Virus record (IMG/VR): IMGVR_UViG_3300025815_000127
Span: 1 to 22,157 of that record
Origin: a virus
Strand: one strand, 5' to 3'
DNA length: 22,157 nt
Below the pieces are notes generated by a model. That model was given only the letters and a program-made list of their open reading frames with translations, was not told where the DNA came from and did not search any database. The position numbers and the translations under genes were made by a program. Positions 1-6,980 of this stretch are shown in pieces (position 1 is the stretch's first letter; every line of letters begins with the position of its first letter).

Positions 1-216
1 AAGGAAATTGTTAAAGGACAAACTAGCACCACAATTATGGCACTTGAAGTTGGTATTATTCTTTACCGCATAGATGTACCCGCGTGCCTTATTTTTGTTG
101 CGTGTGGAGTCACCACAAATAGGGCAGCGGAAATTGTAGAGATCCGACTTGACCCTCTTGAATTTTTGCAGGCGTGACGAAACGAGTCCAATATACTTGG
201 AATCAACCAAATCCAT
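1..216 (-). CDS. gp61: DNA primase gp61, N-terminal fragment (runs off the window)
   Basis: The 72 visible residues form the zinc-binding start of a T4 gp61/DnaG-type primase, which makes RNA primers on the lagging strand together with the gp41 helicase. Two cysteine pairs are seen, FRCPICGDS (residues 29-37) and FKCHNCGAS (57-65), with the intervening NKARG motif that T4 gp61 also has after its first pair. The ATG at 216 is the first in frame and lies 12 bases after the stop of the upstream gene, with no clear Shine-Dalgarno. The frame is open to base 1, so the catalytic TOPRIM part is outside the window. In T4 this gene sits close to gene 41; here late genes lie between them. Identification is firm for the domain; the rest of the protein is inferred. 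Confidence 0.9.
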   Translation of the reverse strand, partial: MDLVDSKYIGLVSSRLQKFKRVKSDLYNFRCPICGDSTRNKNKARGYIYAVKNNTNFKCHNCGASLSFNNFL

Positions 217-228
217 TATAAAGGGATG

Positions 229-645
229 CTATCTTGTCCTTTCTATTGTAGTAGGTGCTGCCTGAGAAGTCAAGAAGAATGGTGCCAATCTGCTACCTGC
301 ACCAATGAGAAGTGCTGCTACTACTAACACTCCACCAACTTGCCAACGAAACTTTGAGAATGCTTTTATCTCTACCTGCAATCTGTCTATTCTATCGTGA
401 ATAATCTTATGGTCCTTTTCACTTTCTGCTTTTAACTCATCAATCATTTTGATAATGAGTGAATCGGTTTTCATACTTTGCTCTATTCTCTCATCGTGCT
501 TTGTGAGAATCTGAGCAATACGATTGTTTCCTTCAGATATCTTTTCTACAGCGGACTCTAACTTGGACAGCATTTCGCGTGACAGGTCTTCATACATGTC
601 AAGTTTAGATTCCAACACCGCTACTTTAGAACCTTGAGCAAACAT
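229..645 (-). CDS. Coiled-coil protein with C-terminal membrane segment
   Basis: 138 aa from the ATG at 645, which overlaps the previous stop as TAATG; the in-frame codon further upstream at 663 is TTG and is less likely. Residues about 5-95 are charged and heptad-like (ESKLDMYEDL, IEQSMKTDSLIIKMIDEL), suggesting a long coiled coil. Residues about 106-122 (VGGVLVVAALLIGAG) are a membrane segment, followed by a short polar tail. This layout is like small phage XhlA-type or holin-accessory proteins and is conserved in marine T4-like phages, but no lysis gene lies beside it in this window. A role at the membrane is inference; the exact function is unknown. Confidence 0.8.
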   Translation of the reverse strand: MFAQGSKVAVLESKLDMYEDLSREMLSKLESAVEKISEGNNRIAQILTKHDERIEQSMKTDSLIIKMIDELKAESEKDHKIIHDRIDRLQVEIKAFSKFRWQVGGVLVVAALLIGAGSRLAPFFLTSQAAPTTIERTR

Positions 646-848
646 TATACCCCACCCCTCCAACGGGTTCTAGCACCAGGCATTAATCCTCTGGCAATGA
701 TTGGGGGTTTCTTTTTCTTCTTTCTTACAGGTGGTTCATCTGGTGGCAAACCCGCTATAGCACCACCACTGGCAACATTAGTCGGTCCAGCAACTACACC
801 CTCTTCATTGAGAGTTCTGACAATGTTTATAATCTTATCTAAGTCCAT
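645..848 (-). CDS. Small conserved protein with Pro/Lys-rich middle
   Basis: 67 aa starting at ATG 848 (TAATG overlap with the upstream gene) and ending at 645 (TAATG overlap with the downstream gene). The N-terminus MDLDKIINIVRTLNEEG is a short helix, followed by a Gly/Ala/Pro-rich stretch, PPDEPPVRKKKKKPP and a basic tail ending RTRWRGG. It looks like a family of short proteins seen in cyanomyoviruses next to structural genes. The disordered, basic composition would suit a virion or nucleic-acid-binding component, but that is a guess. No enzymatic motif is visible. Confidence 0.75.
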   Translation of the reverse strand: MDLDKIINIVRTLNEEGVVAGPTNVASGGAIAGLPPDEPPVRKKKKKPPIIARGLMPGARTRWRGGV

Positions 849-1219
849 TAAACTTCGTGTAGTTTAGACAAACAATCAGAATCTTCATCAATATTATCGA
901 TCTCGGACTTTGGATATTCTGGTATCCTTTTTAAGAATACCAGAAAACTTTTAATATATGACCAGAGATCTTTTTCTAAATTATAAAAAAGTAAGGGAAC
1001 TGTGGCATCACCAAATACATTAAACAAAACGGTTAAGTGATTTAATATAAGATGAGTTTTTAATTCGCCAGTATTTTTGTATCTCTTTAACAATCTTTTG
1101 ATGTATTTGATTCTTTTCAGGTCATCATCAAAATCATCCTTAGTCACTGCCTGAGGATTATCGTAGAATTTTATAGCAAAGAGCAAATAGTTGCTCTCAT
1201 TCAATTCGTCAAATCTCAT
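848..1219 (-). CDS. Conserved marine-phage hypothetical protein, 123 aa
   Basis: Starts at ATG 1219, 14 bases after the structural gene upstream, with no obvious Shine-Dalgarno. The N-terminus (MRFDELNESNYLLFAIKFYDNP) is followed by a mostly helical protein with LKRIKYIKRLLKRYKNTGELK, the ILNHLTVLFNVFG segment and LKRIPEYP near the end, then an acidic tail. The pattern is one I recognise from T4-like marine phages, where it is a conserved protein of unknown function. No catalytic motif or membrane segment is evident. Its place directly after a late-promoter gene suggests late expression. Confidence 0.8.
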   Translation of the reverse strand: MRFDELNESNYLLFAIKFYDNPQAVTKDDFDDDLKRIKYIKRLLKRYKNTGELKTHLILNHLTVLFNVFGDATVPLLFYNLEKDLWSYIKSFLVFLKRIPEYPKSEIDNIDEDSDCLSKLHEV

Positions 1220-1233
1220 ACATCAATCACTTA

Positions 1234-1812
1234 TCAGGCATCTGGGAATCTTGTATCGTCATCAGCGTCAGCCGTTGTCAGAATTCCGCTGGCAACTAAT
1301 ACTTCAGACTTAACTCTGAGTTTTCCGTGACAGTCAATGTAAGTTGTAACACCAACCCAACCAGAGTGTGCCACTGCATATGCAGCTTCTTTACCACCAA
1401 CTGTAGTTCCTGCTGCAACACCAACCTCAATTTCGTCTACACCAAAGACACCAGTAAATACGGGACTTGTGGAGAATCCAACAGTCTTTGATTCAGGTGC
1501 TCTGTAGTGAGAATCGCCAAGAACATAAAGAGGTTCTTGGGAGATTGCATAAGTTGTAGAAGGAACTGTGCTTAATCCACTAACAAATCCAGCGGTTGAA
1601 GCAATAGAAATAGTTGTGGAGGTAAAACCTGTTATAATAGCATATCCGTAAGTTGCACCAGCACCAACTGTAATAACATCACCTGTGCTAATTCCAGAAG
1701 TGGTAAAAGTTACAACTCCAGCAGTACCAGTTACTTGAGCAGTTGAAGTGCCAAGATTTACCTGAACTGTTCCTTCGTTATATACTAAGTCTTTATTGCC
1801 CCAAAGAGCCAT
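1234..1812 (-). CDS. Beta-rich virion structural protein candidate
   Basis: 192 aa, from ATG 1812 with a good Shine-Dalgarno (AAGGA about 5 bases upstream) and an exact T4-type late promoter box 32 bases upstream. The composition is rich in Gly, Thr, Ser, Val and Ala with short strand-like repeats (GDVITVGAGATYGYAIITG, STTISIAST), almost no Lys and few charged residues, typical of an exposed beta-sandwich. The N-terminus MALWGNKDLVYNEGTV and the central YVLGDSH are signatures I associate with a structural protein of cyanomyoviruses. It may be a capsid decoration or neck/tail component; which one cannot be decided from sequence alone. Confidence 0.75.
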   Translation of the reverse strand: MALWGNKDLVYNEGTVQVNLGTSTAQVTGTAGVVTFTTSGISTGDVITVGAGATYGYAIITGFTSTTISIASTAGFVSGLSTVPSTTYAISQEPLYVLGDSHYRAPESKTVGFSTSPVFTGVFGVDEIEVGVAAGTTVGGKEAAYAVAHSGWVGVTTYIDCHGKLRVKSEVLVASGILTTADADDDTRFPDA

Positions 1813-1843
1813 GTTTCCTTACCTTATAAAATTCTTATATTGA

Positions 1844-1851
1844 TATTTATA
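1844..1851 (-). promoter_or_regulatory. T4-type late promoter box TATAAATA
   Basis: Reading the minus strand gives TATAAATA exactly, the core of T4 late promoters recognised by the gp55 sigma factor, with the sliding clamp as co-activator. It sits 32 bases before the start of the structural gene and directly downstream of a terminator hairpin, sharing its T-rich tail. No -35 element is needed for this class. Confidence 0.75.
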
Positions 1852-1880
1852 AAAAAAAGAGACCTTTACTTCAGGTCTCC
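1851..1880 (-). terminator. Rho-independent terminator
   Basis: On the minus strand a perfect 7-bp stem (GAGACCT/AGGTCTC, arms at 1873-1879 and 1859-1865, 7-base loop) is followed by eight T. It ends the transcript of the 67-aa gene that stops at 1889, just before the late promoter of the next gene. Confidence 0.85.
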
Positions 1881-1888
1881 TTATTAAA

Positions 1889-2092
1889 TCAACCTTCTTC
1901 TCTGTTTCTAATCGCTGCTGCTACGGTTTCCAGAAGCTTGTCATCCATATCAGTCTTAGTCAGTTTAACTGCTTTACCAAGAATAACCAGACAAATGTCA
2001 ATGAGTTTTTCACCAAGTTCCTCATTTTCAGGAATCTTAGCAACAGCATCTTGAATTACCTTTGCTGCGAGTGGAAGTAAAAATCCTAACAT
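1889..2092 (-). CDS. Small protein with hydrophobic N-terminus, 67 aa
   Basis: ATG 2092 is chosen over an in-frame TTG at 2104. The protein begins MLGFLLPLAAKVIQDAV, a short hydrophobic to amphipathic helix, followed by an acidic patch (ENEELGEKL), a second hydrophobic helix (IDICLVILGKAVKL) and a charged end. Size and layout are compatible with a small membrane-active protein, possibly holin-like, but there are no other lysis genes near it and the hydrophobic stretches are short. It is bounded downstream by a strong terminator. Function unknown. Confidence 0.65.
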   Translation of the reverse strand: MLGFLLPLAAKVIQDAVAKIPENEELGEKLIDICLVILGKAVKLTKTDMDDKLLETVAAAIRNREEG

Positions 2093-2126
2093 AATAGATA
2101 CCAATTATCTATCATTATATAGGAAC

Positions 2127-2492
2127 TTACTTCTTATTTTTTGCTGCCTCTACGTCCTTTGTGAAGTCTTGGAAAGACTTTCCTCTCTTCTCCATACTCT
2201 TTTTAACAGCACCCATTTTAAGAGAGTCACTAACCTTTCTTCTCAGACTGGTGCGTCCAAGAGGTGGTTTGGTCTTATCAATTGCCCGGGCAATGTCCAA
2301 TCCAACACCCTCTTCTACTTTCTTCTTTTCTGGAAGACCTTTGTGCTTGGTAGATGCAAAATCCTTGGCATCACCCTTTTTCATTGATGCTGCTGCCTGA
2401 GCAACTTCTGGGGAAGGTGCTGGCATATCACCTTTCTTCACGGCATGAACCATACCCATGAAGCGTTGTTGTGCCTTAGATACTGCGGGCAT
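2127..2492 (-). CDS. DUF3008-like small basic protein
   Basis: 121 aa, start ATG 2492 overlapping the upstream stop (TAATG). The N-terminal signature [17 protein letters not shown], followed by KGDMPAPSPEVAQAA and KDFASTKHKGLPEKK, fits the DUF3008 pattern of small proteins found in marine bacteria and their phages. The second half (about residues 65-121) is a Lys/Arg-rich extension beyond the usual short family length. No enzyme motif is visible. The very basic composition could suit DNA binding or packaging with the genome; this is inference. The family name is from memory and needs a profile search. Confidence 0.75.
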   Translation of the reverse strand: MPAVSKAQQRFMGMVHAVKKGDMPAPSPEVAQAAASMKKGDAKDFASTKHKGLPEKKKVEEGVGLDIARAIDKTKPPLGRTSLRRKVSDSLKMGAVKKSMEKRGKSFQDFTKDVEAAKNKK

Positions 2493-4060
2493 TATTTGAT
2501 AGACCTCTTACCGTGTTTTGCTTGGATATCAGCACGGACAATATCCATCGCTGACTTACCCTTTCCATACTTTTTCTCCAGTTCTTTTTGAACTGCAGTT
2601 TTACCTGGTTTGATGCCCAGTTCAGCATTGCTAAGTTTTTTAGCAGGTGGTCTACTGTAGTCAACATTAGCACCAACACCACCTCTTTCCATACGACGAT
2701 CTCTTGCGCGATCTTCTGCAGACTCACCAAGTTCATCATAAGTTTTCATATTTCTTGGTGCAAGTGTAAGTCCAGCAACCTGAATACCTCTTGCTCTCAG
2801 TTTGTTCTTAAAGAGAGTTGCCTTTGTTGGCATTTCTCTTTCATCTTCTGCCTTTGCTGGTTTTGAGTTCTCATCCCAGTACTCTCCACCATAACGGCAC
2901 TCATCTCTGGTTTCATCCTTATCACACTTAGGACAATAACGAACTGCTCCTGCTTCTTCACTATAATTCAGAGGAAGTCTTCCCTGTCTTTGCATCTGCA
3001 TTGTCTGCTTCTGCATCATAATCTTTTTCTTCAGCATCTTATCCTTATTGGCAAGTTGCATCTTTTCTTCTGGGGAAGGACCTGCTGCCTTTGCTGCTGC
3101 TTCCTGCTCCTCAATCTTTTGTGCTTTCAGAGCATCAAGTTCTGCACGGATACTTTCACCAATAGTTGGATTAACTTTGACCTTATTTTTACCCTTCATA
3201 ACATCAAGTTTCTTATCACCCTCTTCCTTTTCATAAATGACTTCTTCTTGGGTGAGTTTTTCCCTAGATACTTCCTTAGTACCACCTTTTACATTCTTAT
3301 CTTTAACAACTTTAATAGTTGATTTTCCAGTCTTAGGATCTTCCCAAGGATTCAGAGTTCCTTGTACTCTTGGAAATGCCTCATCAACATATTCTTCTTT
3401 CGCAATTGCCTTACCAATTGTCTTACGGCGATTCTTCAGATAAGAATCACTCTTATCTACCTTACCATCATTATTAATATCAGAATCTTCCTTACCGACA
3501 GGATCAAGTCCCTTACCTGCCTTTACCTTCGCAGTCTTTTGACCTGTCTTATCATAAGTATCTTCTGCTCTTCTACCAGTAATCTCAACAGAAGAGATAT
3601 TAGGATTGCTTCTCAGTTCTGAGATCTTGGCACGATCTGCCTTTCTGTAATACTCTCTACCAGTCTTCTTATCTTTGACTCTGATGGTGAACTTAGTATC
3701 TGCTGCTTCTTCTACAACTTCTACTTCTTCCTTCTGACCGCCACCTTCTACGAATACTCTTCCAAATATCCCAGAAGTGGTTGACTTTAGATTCTCCGAA
3801 ATATCAAACATATCATATGCCTCACCAATCAGCATCTTCTTGGCAAGAAGTTTGACAGGACCAGGTGCAGGTGACTTACCCAACTGCTGCATATAAGCAC
3901 GCTTCAGTGAGGCAGGGTCGGTCTTTTGTCCTTCCTTAAATCCTTGCTTGACCTTATAACGGACATCATAAGCAAGTTGTCTAGCAGCCTTTCTAACTTT
4001 ATCGGTAGCACCGCCACCACCTTGTTGCTGAGGTGCCTCCTCAAATACGTTATTACTCAT
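2492..4060 (-). CDS. Large Lys/Glu-rich protein with dockerin-like EF-hand loop and Cys motif
   Basis: 522 aa from ATG 4060, downstream of an exact late promoter box. The chain is highly charged and low in hydrophobics. Residues 194-205 ([12 protein letters not shown]) match a calcium-binding loop of dockerin/EF-hand type, with Asp or Asn at positions 1, 3, 5, 9 and 12 and Gly at 6. Residues 376-388 ([13 protein letters not shown]) hold a CxxC plus a third Cys, a possible half zinc site. Residues around 77-82 (LIGEAY) match the I-x-E/A form of T4 prohead protease sites, so processing in the capsid is possible. A late virion-associated or internal head protein is likely; the function is unknown. 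Confidence 0.75.
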   Translation of the reverse strand: MSNNVFEEAPQQQGGGGATDKVRKAARQLAYDVRYKVKQGFKEGQKTDPASLKRAYMQQLGKSPAPGPVKLLAKKMLIGEAYDMFDISENLKSTTSGIFGRVFVEGGGQKEEVEVVEEAADTKFTIRVKDKKTGREYYRKADRAKISELRSNPNISSVEITGRRAEDTYDKTGQKTAKVKAGKGLDPVGKEDSDINNDGKVDKSDSYLKNRRKTIGKAIAKEEYVDEAFPRVQGTLNPWEDPKTGKSTIKVVKDKNVKGGTKEVSREKLTQEEVIYEKEEGDKKLDVMKGKNKVKVNPTIGESIRAELDALKAQKIEEQEAAAKAAGPSPEEKMQLANKDKMLKKKIMMQKQTMQMQRQGRLPLNYSEEAGAVRYCPKCDKDETRDECRYGGEYWDENSKPAKAEDEREMPTKATLFKNKLRARGIQVAGLTLAPRNMKTYDELGESAEDRARDRRMERGGVGANVDYSRPPAKKLSNAELGIKPGKTAVQKELEKKYGKGKSAMDIVRADIQAKHGKRSIK

Positions 4061-4078
4061 CGGAAGATCTGATAATTC

Positions 4079-5335
4079 TTACTTTTTTCTATACTTATTT
4101 ATAAATTGTCTTCCCCATTCACTTCCGGGAACCATTTTCTCAACATACTTTCTGAATCCATCAGTTCCGACAAGAGTATTTGGTTTTCCTGGTTCTCTTT
4201 CTTCACTATCCATTTTGACTTCGGTATACTTCTGTGCTTCCATTACATCCTTAATCCAAGACTTGAACATAATATTGTCTTCCGTTACACAAATCAAATA
4301 GTTGGTTCCCCGACGGATAATCTTACCGACCAATCCAGTGTTGAGATTTTCTACTAGCTCACCAACCTTAAAAACTTTTTCCTTGACAAAGTTTTCGCGC
4401 AACCCTTTCCAATCAAACTTCGGTGCAATCTCCCAGAGACTCCAACCTTCTTTGATTTGCATTGCGGCACGAAGAGTATTATAAAGTTCTCTTGCCTGCT
4501 TATTATTCATTGATGAAGGAACACCCTTACGGAATGCTGCAAAGTCTCCTTCTGCTGCTGCCTTTCTTTGCTTTGATGCAGACATACCAGAGACATCATC
4601 ACCATCTGGGTCTCTGTCACCTGCGGAACGAACTTCTACATTATCAAAAGCATAAAGTTTTCCATTGTAATCATTGGAGAGTTTCTCAAACTCTTGGACT
4701 CTATCTCCACCGCCAATGATTCTTACACCAGCATATCCATCCATATGTGCCTTCTTCAACACATCAAAGATAGTGCGGTTAGCAGGATCATTTACAATTC
4801 TCTCACTGTGCTTTGGATACATCTGTCTCATAATAGAGACTTTTGTATCAGCATCCAGTGGATTCTTTTTCTTGTCCTGCGTGCGTGATGGAATAATAAT
4901 GTAGTCACCATCATCAGACGATGAAGCAACAGTGTCCAGGAGTTTTTCGTGTCCAGTGGTTGGTGGATTAAAACGTCCGAAAGCAATTGTTAAAGTTCCT
5001 TTGGTTTTCTCAACTGGTGGTGGACCTTCCTGTGTCGATGCCTGTTGAGCAGCAGGTTGCTCTGGTGCTGGTGCCTGCTGCTGTGCTGCAGGTTCTTGTG
5101 CTGGTTCTTTTTCGTATGAGGTTTGAGAAAGATTCTTTTCCTTATCAGTTTGTGCTGGATCCTGCTGTCCAATTCTCTGACGCTTATTATAAAACTTCAG
5201 TCTTCCTTTTTCTGTCTTTGCAACAAACTCACCTTTATTATCATACCATCCACCATGTCCGTCACTTTTCAGACCAAGACGTGCTGCCTGCTGAACTGCG
5301 GTTGATTCGGATAAAAATTGGAAGAAGCTCTTCAT
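4079..5335 (-). CDS. Nucleotidyltransferase-domain protein with capsid-targeting-like N-terminus
   Basis: 418 aa; ATG 5335 overlaps the upstream stop (TAATG). Residues 1-10 are MKSFFQFLSE, close to the T4 internal-protein targeting peptide MKTYQEFIAE, with a predicted cut after Glu10. Residues 20-53 form a small domain (GLKSDGHGGWYD, KFYNKRQ) known from marine phages. Residues 60-112 are a Gln/Pro/Ala linker. Residues 115-270 are a nucleotidyltransferase alpha/beta fold: AFGRFNPPTTGHEKL at 118-132 is the HxGH motif with the first His replaced by Thr126, and MSASKQR at 251-257 is the ISSTxxR equivalent. Residues 322-366 look like a small beta-barrel (VFKVGELV, RRGTNYLI). The substrate is unknown: NMN, cytidylyl or protein AMP transfer are all possible. 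Confidence 0.8.
   Translation of the reverse strand: MKSFFQFLSESTAVQQAARLGLKSDGHGGWYDNKGEFVAKTEKGRLKFYNKRQRIGQQDPAQTDKEKNLSQTSYEKEPAQEPAAQQQAPAPEQPAAQQASTQEGPPPVEKTKGTLTIAFGRFNPPTTGHEKLLDTVASSSDDGDYIIIPSRTQDKKKNPLDADTKVSIMRQMYPKHSERIVNDPANRTIFDVLKKAHMDGYAGVRIIGGGDRVQEFEKLSNDYNGKLYAFDNVEVRSAGDRDPDGDDVSGMSASKQRKAAAEGDFAAFRKGVPSSMNNKQARELYNTLRAAMQIKEGWSLWEIAPKFDWKGLRENFVKEKVFKVGELVENLNTGLVGKIIRRGTNYLICVTEDNIMFKSWIKDVMEAQKYTEVKMDSEEREPGKPNTLVGTDGFRKYVEKMVPGSEWGRQFINKYRKK
4096..4103 (-). promoter_or_regulatory. T4-type late promoter box TATAAATA
   Basis: Exact TATAAATA on the minus strand inside the last codons of the nucleotidyltransferase gene, 36 bases before the ATG of the 522-aa gene. The spacing is nearly the same as for the other exact late box in the window, which supports it as a real late start. 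Confidence 0.65.
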
Positions 5336-5559
5336 TACTTACTCAGTTTTTTAATTATAGATTTTTCGTTGGCAACAATGTAACTGAGGACACTATTCCT
5401 CATTTTCTTATATTTATTCATCATCTTATCTGACTTGCATAATGAGATGTGCTTGTCAAAGGTTGTGTAGACGTGAGCAAGGAAGTCATTATACTTCCTT
5501 TTCGGTGCCTTTGAGTCCGTCTCAAAAGACTGTAATAATTCTGTAACTTGTGGGTTCAT
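5335..5559 (-). CDS. Small basic helical protein, 74 aa
   Basis: ATG 5559 overlaps the preceding stop by ATGA, and its stop overlaps the next ATG as TAATG, so it is coupled on both sides. The sequence is helical and basic with motifs KAPKRKYNDFLAHVY and SDKMMNKYKKMRNSVL and ends KKLSK. There is no membrane segment or recognised domain. It sits between two large late-type genes and is probably expressed with them. Function unknown. Confidence 0.7.
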   Translation of the reverse strand: MNPQVTELLQSFETDSKAPKRKYNDFLAHVYTTFDKHISLCKSDKMMNKYKKMRNSVLSYIVANEKSIIKKLSK

Positions 5560-6977
5560 GCCAATTTTCCGTGAGGTGCAAACCTCTTTCCAACTTTCAG
5601 GGAAAGATATAATAAGTCAGTCCAAAATTCTTCTGGTTTATTACTATTCCTAGACATAACATCAGAGAAAAAATGAAGTTGCATTAGTTTAGATTGTGCA
5701 ACTGCTTTTGATTTTGGATTATCAGATCTATACATTTTAAGTATTCTACTTCTAAACTCTGCATAATCTTTTGTCCCTTTTATATTTGCTCTTAAACTAT
5801 TATACATCCTTTCATAGTCTCTTCTATCGTTCTTAAAATCTTCTGCTGTTTCTGGGTAGTCTTGGTGCCTATTCACATAAGTATGTCCCGGAACCTTACT
5901 CTTCAACATAGTTGCTACTAAATCTACAGGTGCTGCTCCACCCCTTCCACCACTACCTTTTATAACACTTTCATATTTTAGATTTGAGAATCCTGATCCA
6001 GGAGTTCTTATAACATTTATAGTATATTTTCCAAATAAAACATATCCACCCTGAGACATGCCATCAACGGTTTCTTCTGTTTTAATTTCAATAGTTATAT
6101 CACTCATCTTTACTTCTTCAACCTGAGCAAATTCAATTTTCTTTGGATCTTTATTTACATAAACAAAATTTGCTTTCTCTTTTGGTTCTATTTTTTTAAG
6201 AGACAATCCTATCAACTTATTATCTTTCATCAAATTCAAAAGAACATTATTCAACTCTTTCAGAGTTGCAGTTCCGTCTTTCTGAATAGCATCATCAATT
6301 TTTTTCTTTACCTGAGATTTATCTTTCACTGCCCATATATCAGCAGGATTCCATGTTTCATATTTACCAACATCCTTCAATCTACCAGAGGCAGTTACTT
6401 CTTTCACAATTTGACATTGTTCCTTCACAAATTCCATTAAGTCTTGTCCACCATGCTCAAATATATCCCATTGTGCAGGTTGAAATTTTTTAAAGAAAGC
6501 TTTCTGGTGTTCAAAATAACTATGAGTCCATTCATTAATACTTTCGGTATATGGTGCTTTGAATATTTTTTCAAGTCCTTTTTTTGTTTCCGTATCACCT
6601 AAAATATCAGCGGCACTAGTAAATTTTTTATTCTTCTTTAATACTTGAGTAAGAATAAAAGCACTTCCAGCTTCTTGAATTGCAGTCGGTACTGGTCCAG
6701 CAACTCCACCCTGAGATACTTTTATTTTTAAGGTGCTTTCAAATCCGTCGTACTTTACATCACCAATTTCATAAGAACCATAAAAATTTTCATTTAAAAT
6801 TTTTAGAGTCTCATCTTTAAGTTTCTTTTGTTGTGCAGCAGTCAATTTCTTTTCAAAGGATAATTCAACACCACTCACAGTCAACATAGTATCAAAAAGA
6901 GGAATTGTTCCTATTTTTTTAACCTTATCTCCAAAATATTTTTCTACGTTTTTATTATCAGCTTGCTGCTTAGCCAT
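5556..6977 (-). CDS. Large conserved hypothetical protein, 473 aa
   Basis: ATG 6977 has an excellent Shine-Dalgarno (AGGAG, 7 bases upstream); an in-frame TTG at 6980 is not needed. Visible conserved-looking blocks are GPVPTAIQEAGSAF (about 95-108), EWTHSYFEHQKAFFKKF, TWNPADIW (about 208-215) and a C-terminal HFFSDVMSRN followed by LLYLSLKVGKRFAPHG. The first quarter is beta/alpha mixed (LTVSGVELSF), with no membrane segment and no nucleotide-binding loop. I recall WNPADIW-type proteins as recurrent unknowns in marine phages. It lies between the long MKSF protein and the nucleotidyltransferase, so a virion or ejected role is possible but unproved. Confidence 0.75.
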   Translation of the reverse strand: MAKQQADNKNVEKYFGDKVKKIGTIPLFDTMLTVSGVELSFEKKLTAAQQKKLKDETLKILNENFYGSYEIGDVKYDGFESTLKIKVSQGGVAGPVPTAIQEAGSAFILTQVLKKNKKFTSAADILGDTETKKGLEKIFKAPYTESINEWTHSYFEHQKAFFKKFQPAQWDIFEHGGQDLMEFVKEQCQIVKEVTASGRLKDVGKYETWNPADIWAVKDKSQVKKKIDDAIQKDGTATLKELNNVLLNLMKDNKLIGLSLKKIEPKEKANFVYVNKDPKKIEFAQVEEVKMSDITIEIKTEETVDGMSQGGYVLFGKYTINVIRTPGSGFSNLKYESVIKGSGGRGGAAPVDLVATMLKSKVPGHTYVNRHQDYPETAEDFKNDRRDYERMYNSLRANIKGTKDYAEFRSRILKMYRSDNPKSKAVAQSKLMQLHFFSDVMSRNSNKPEEFWTDLLYLSLKVGKRFAPHGKLA

Positions 6978-6980
6978 CAA

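Noticed and set aside
2114-2119. TATAAT upstream of the 67-aa gene
   Set aside because: No -35 element, very AT-rich surroundings and only 21 bases before the ATG; likely chance.
5411-5418. AATAAATA (near late-promoter box) 76 bases before the nucleotidyltransferase gene
   Set aside because: One mismatch to TATAAATA, too far from the start, and the same 8-mer occurs by chance inside gp43, hsp20 and gp44 in this AT-rich sequence.
634-5433. Many plus-strand open frames opposite the late genes
   Set aside because: They are mirror images of the coding strand, rich in Phe/Leu/Ser/Cys, without ribosome binding sites or recognisable domains, and the minus-strand frames are clearly genuine.
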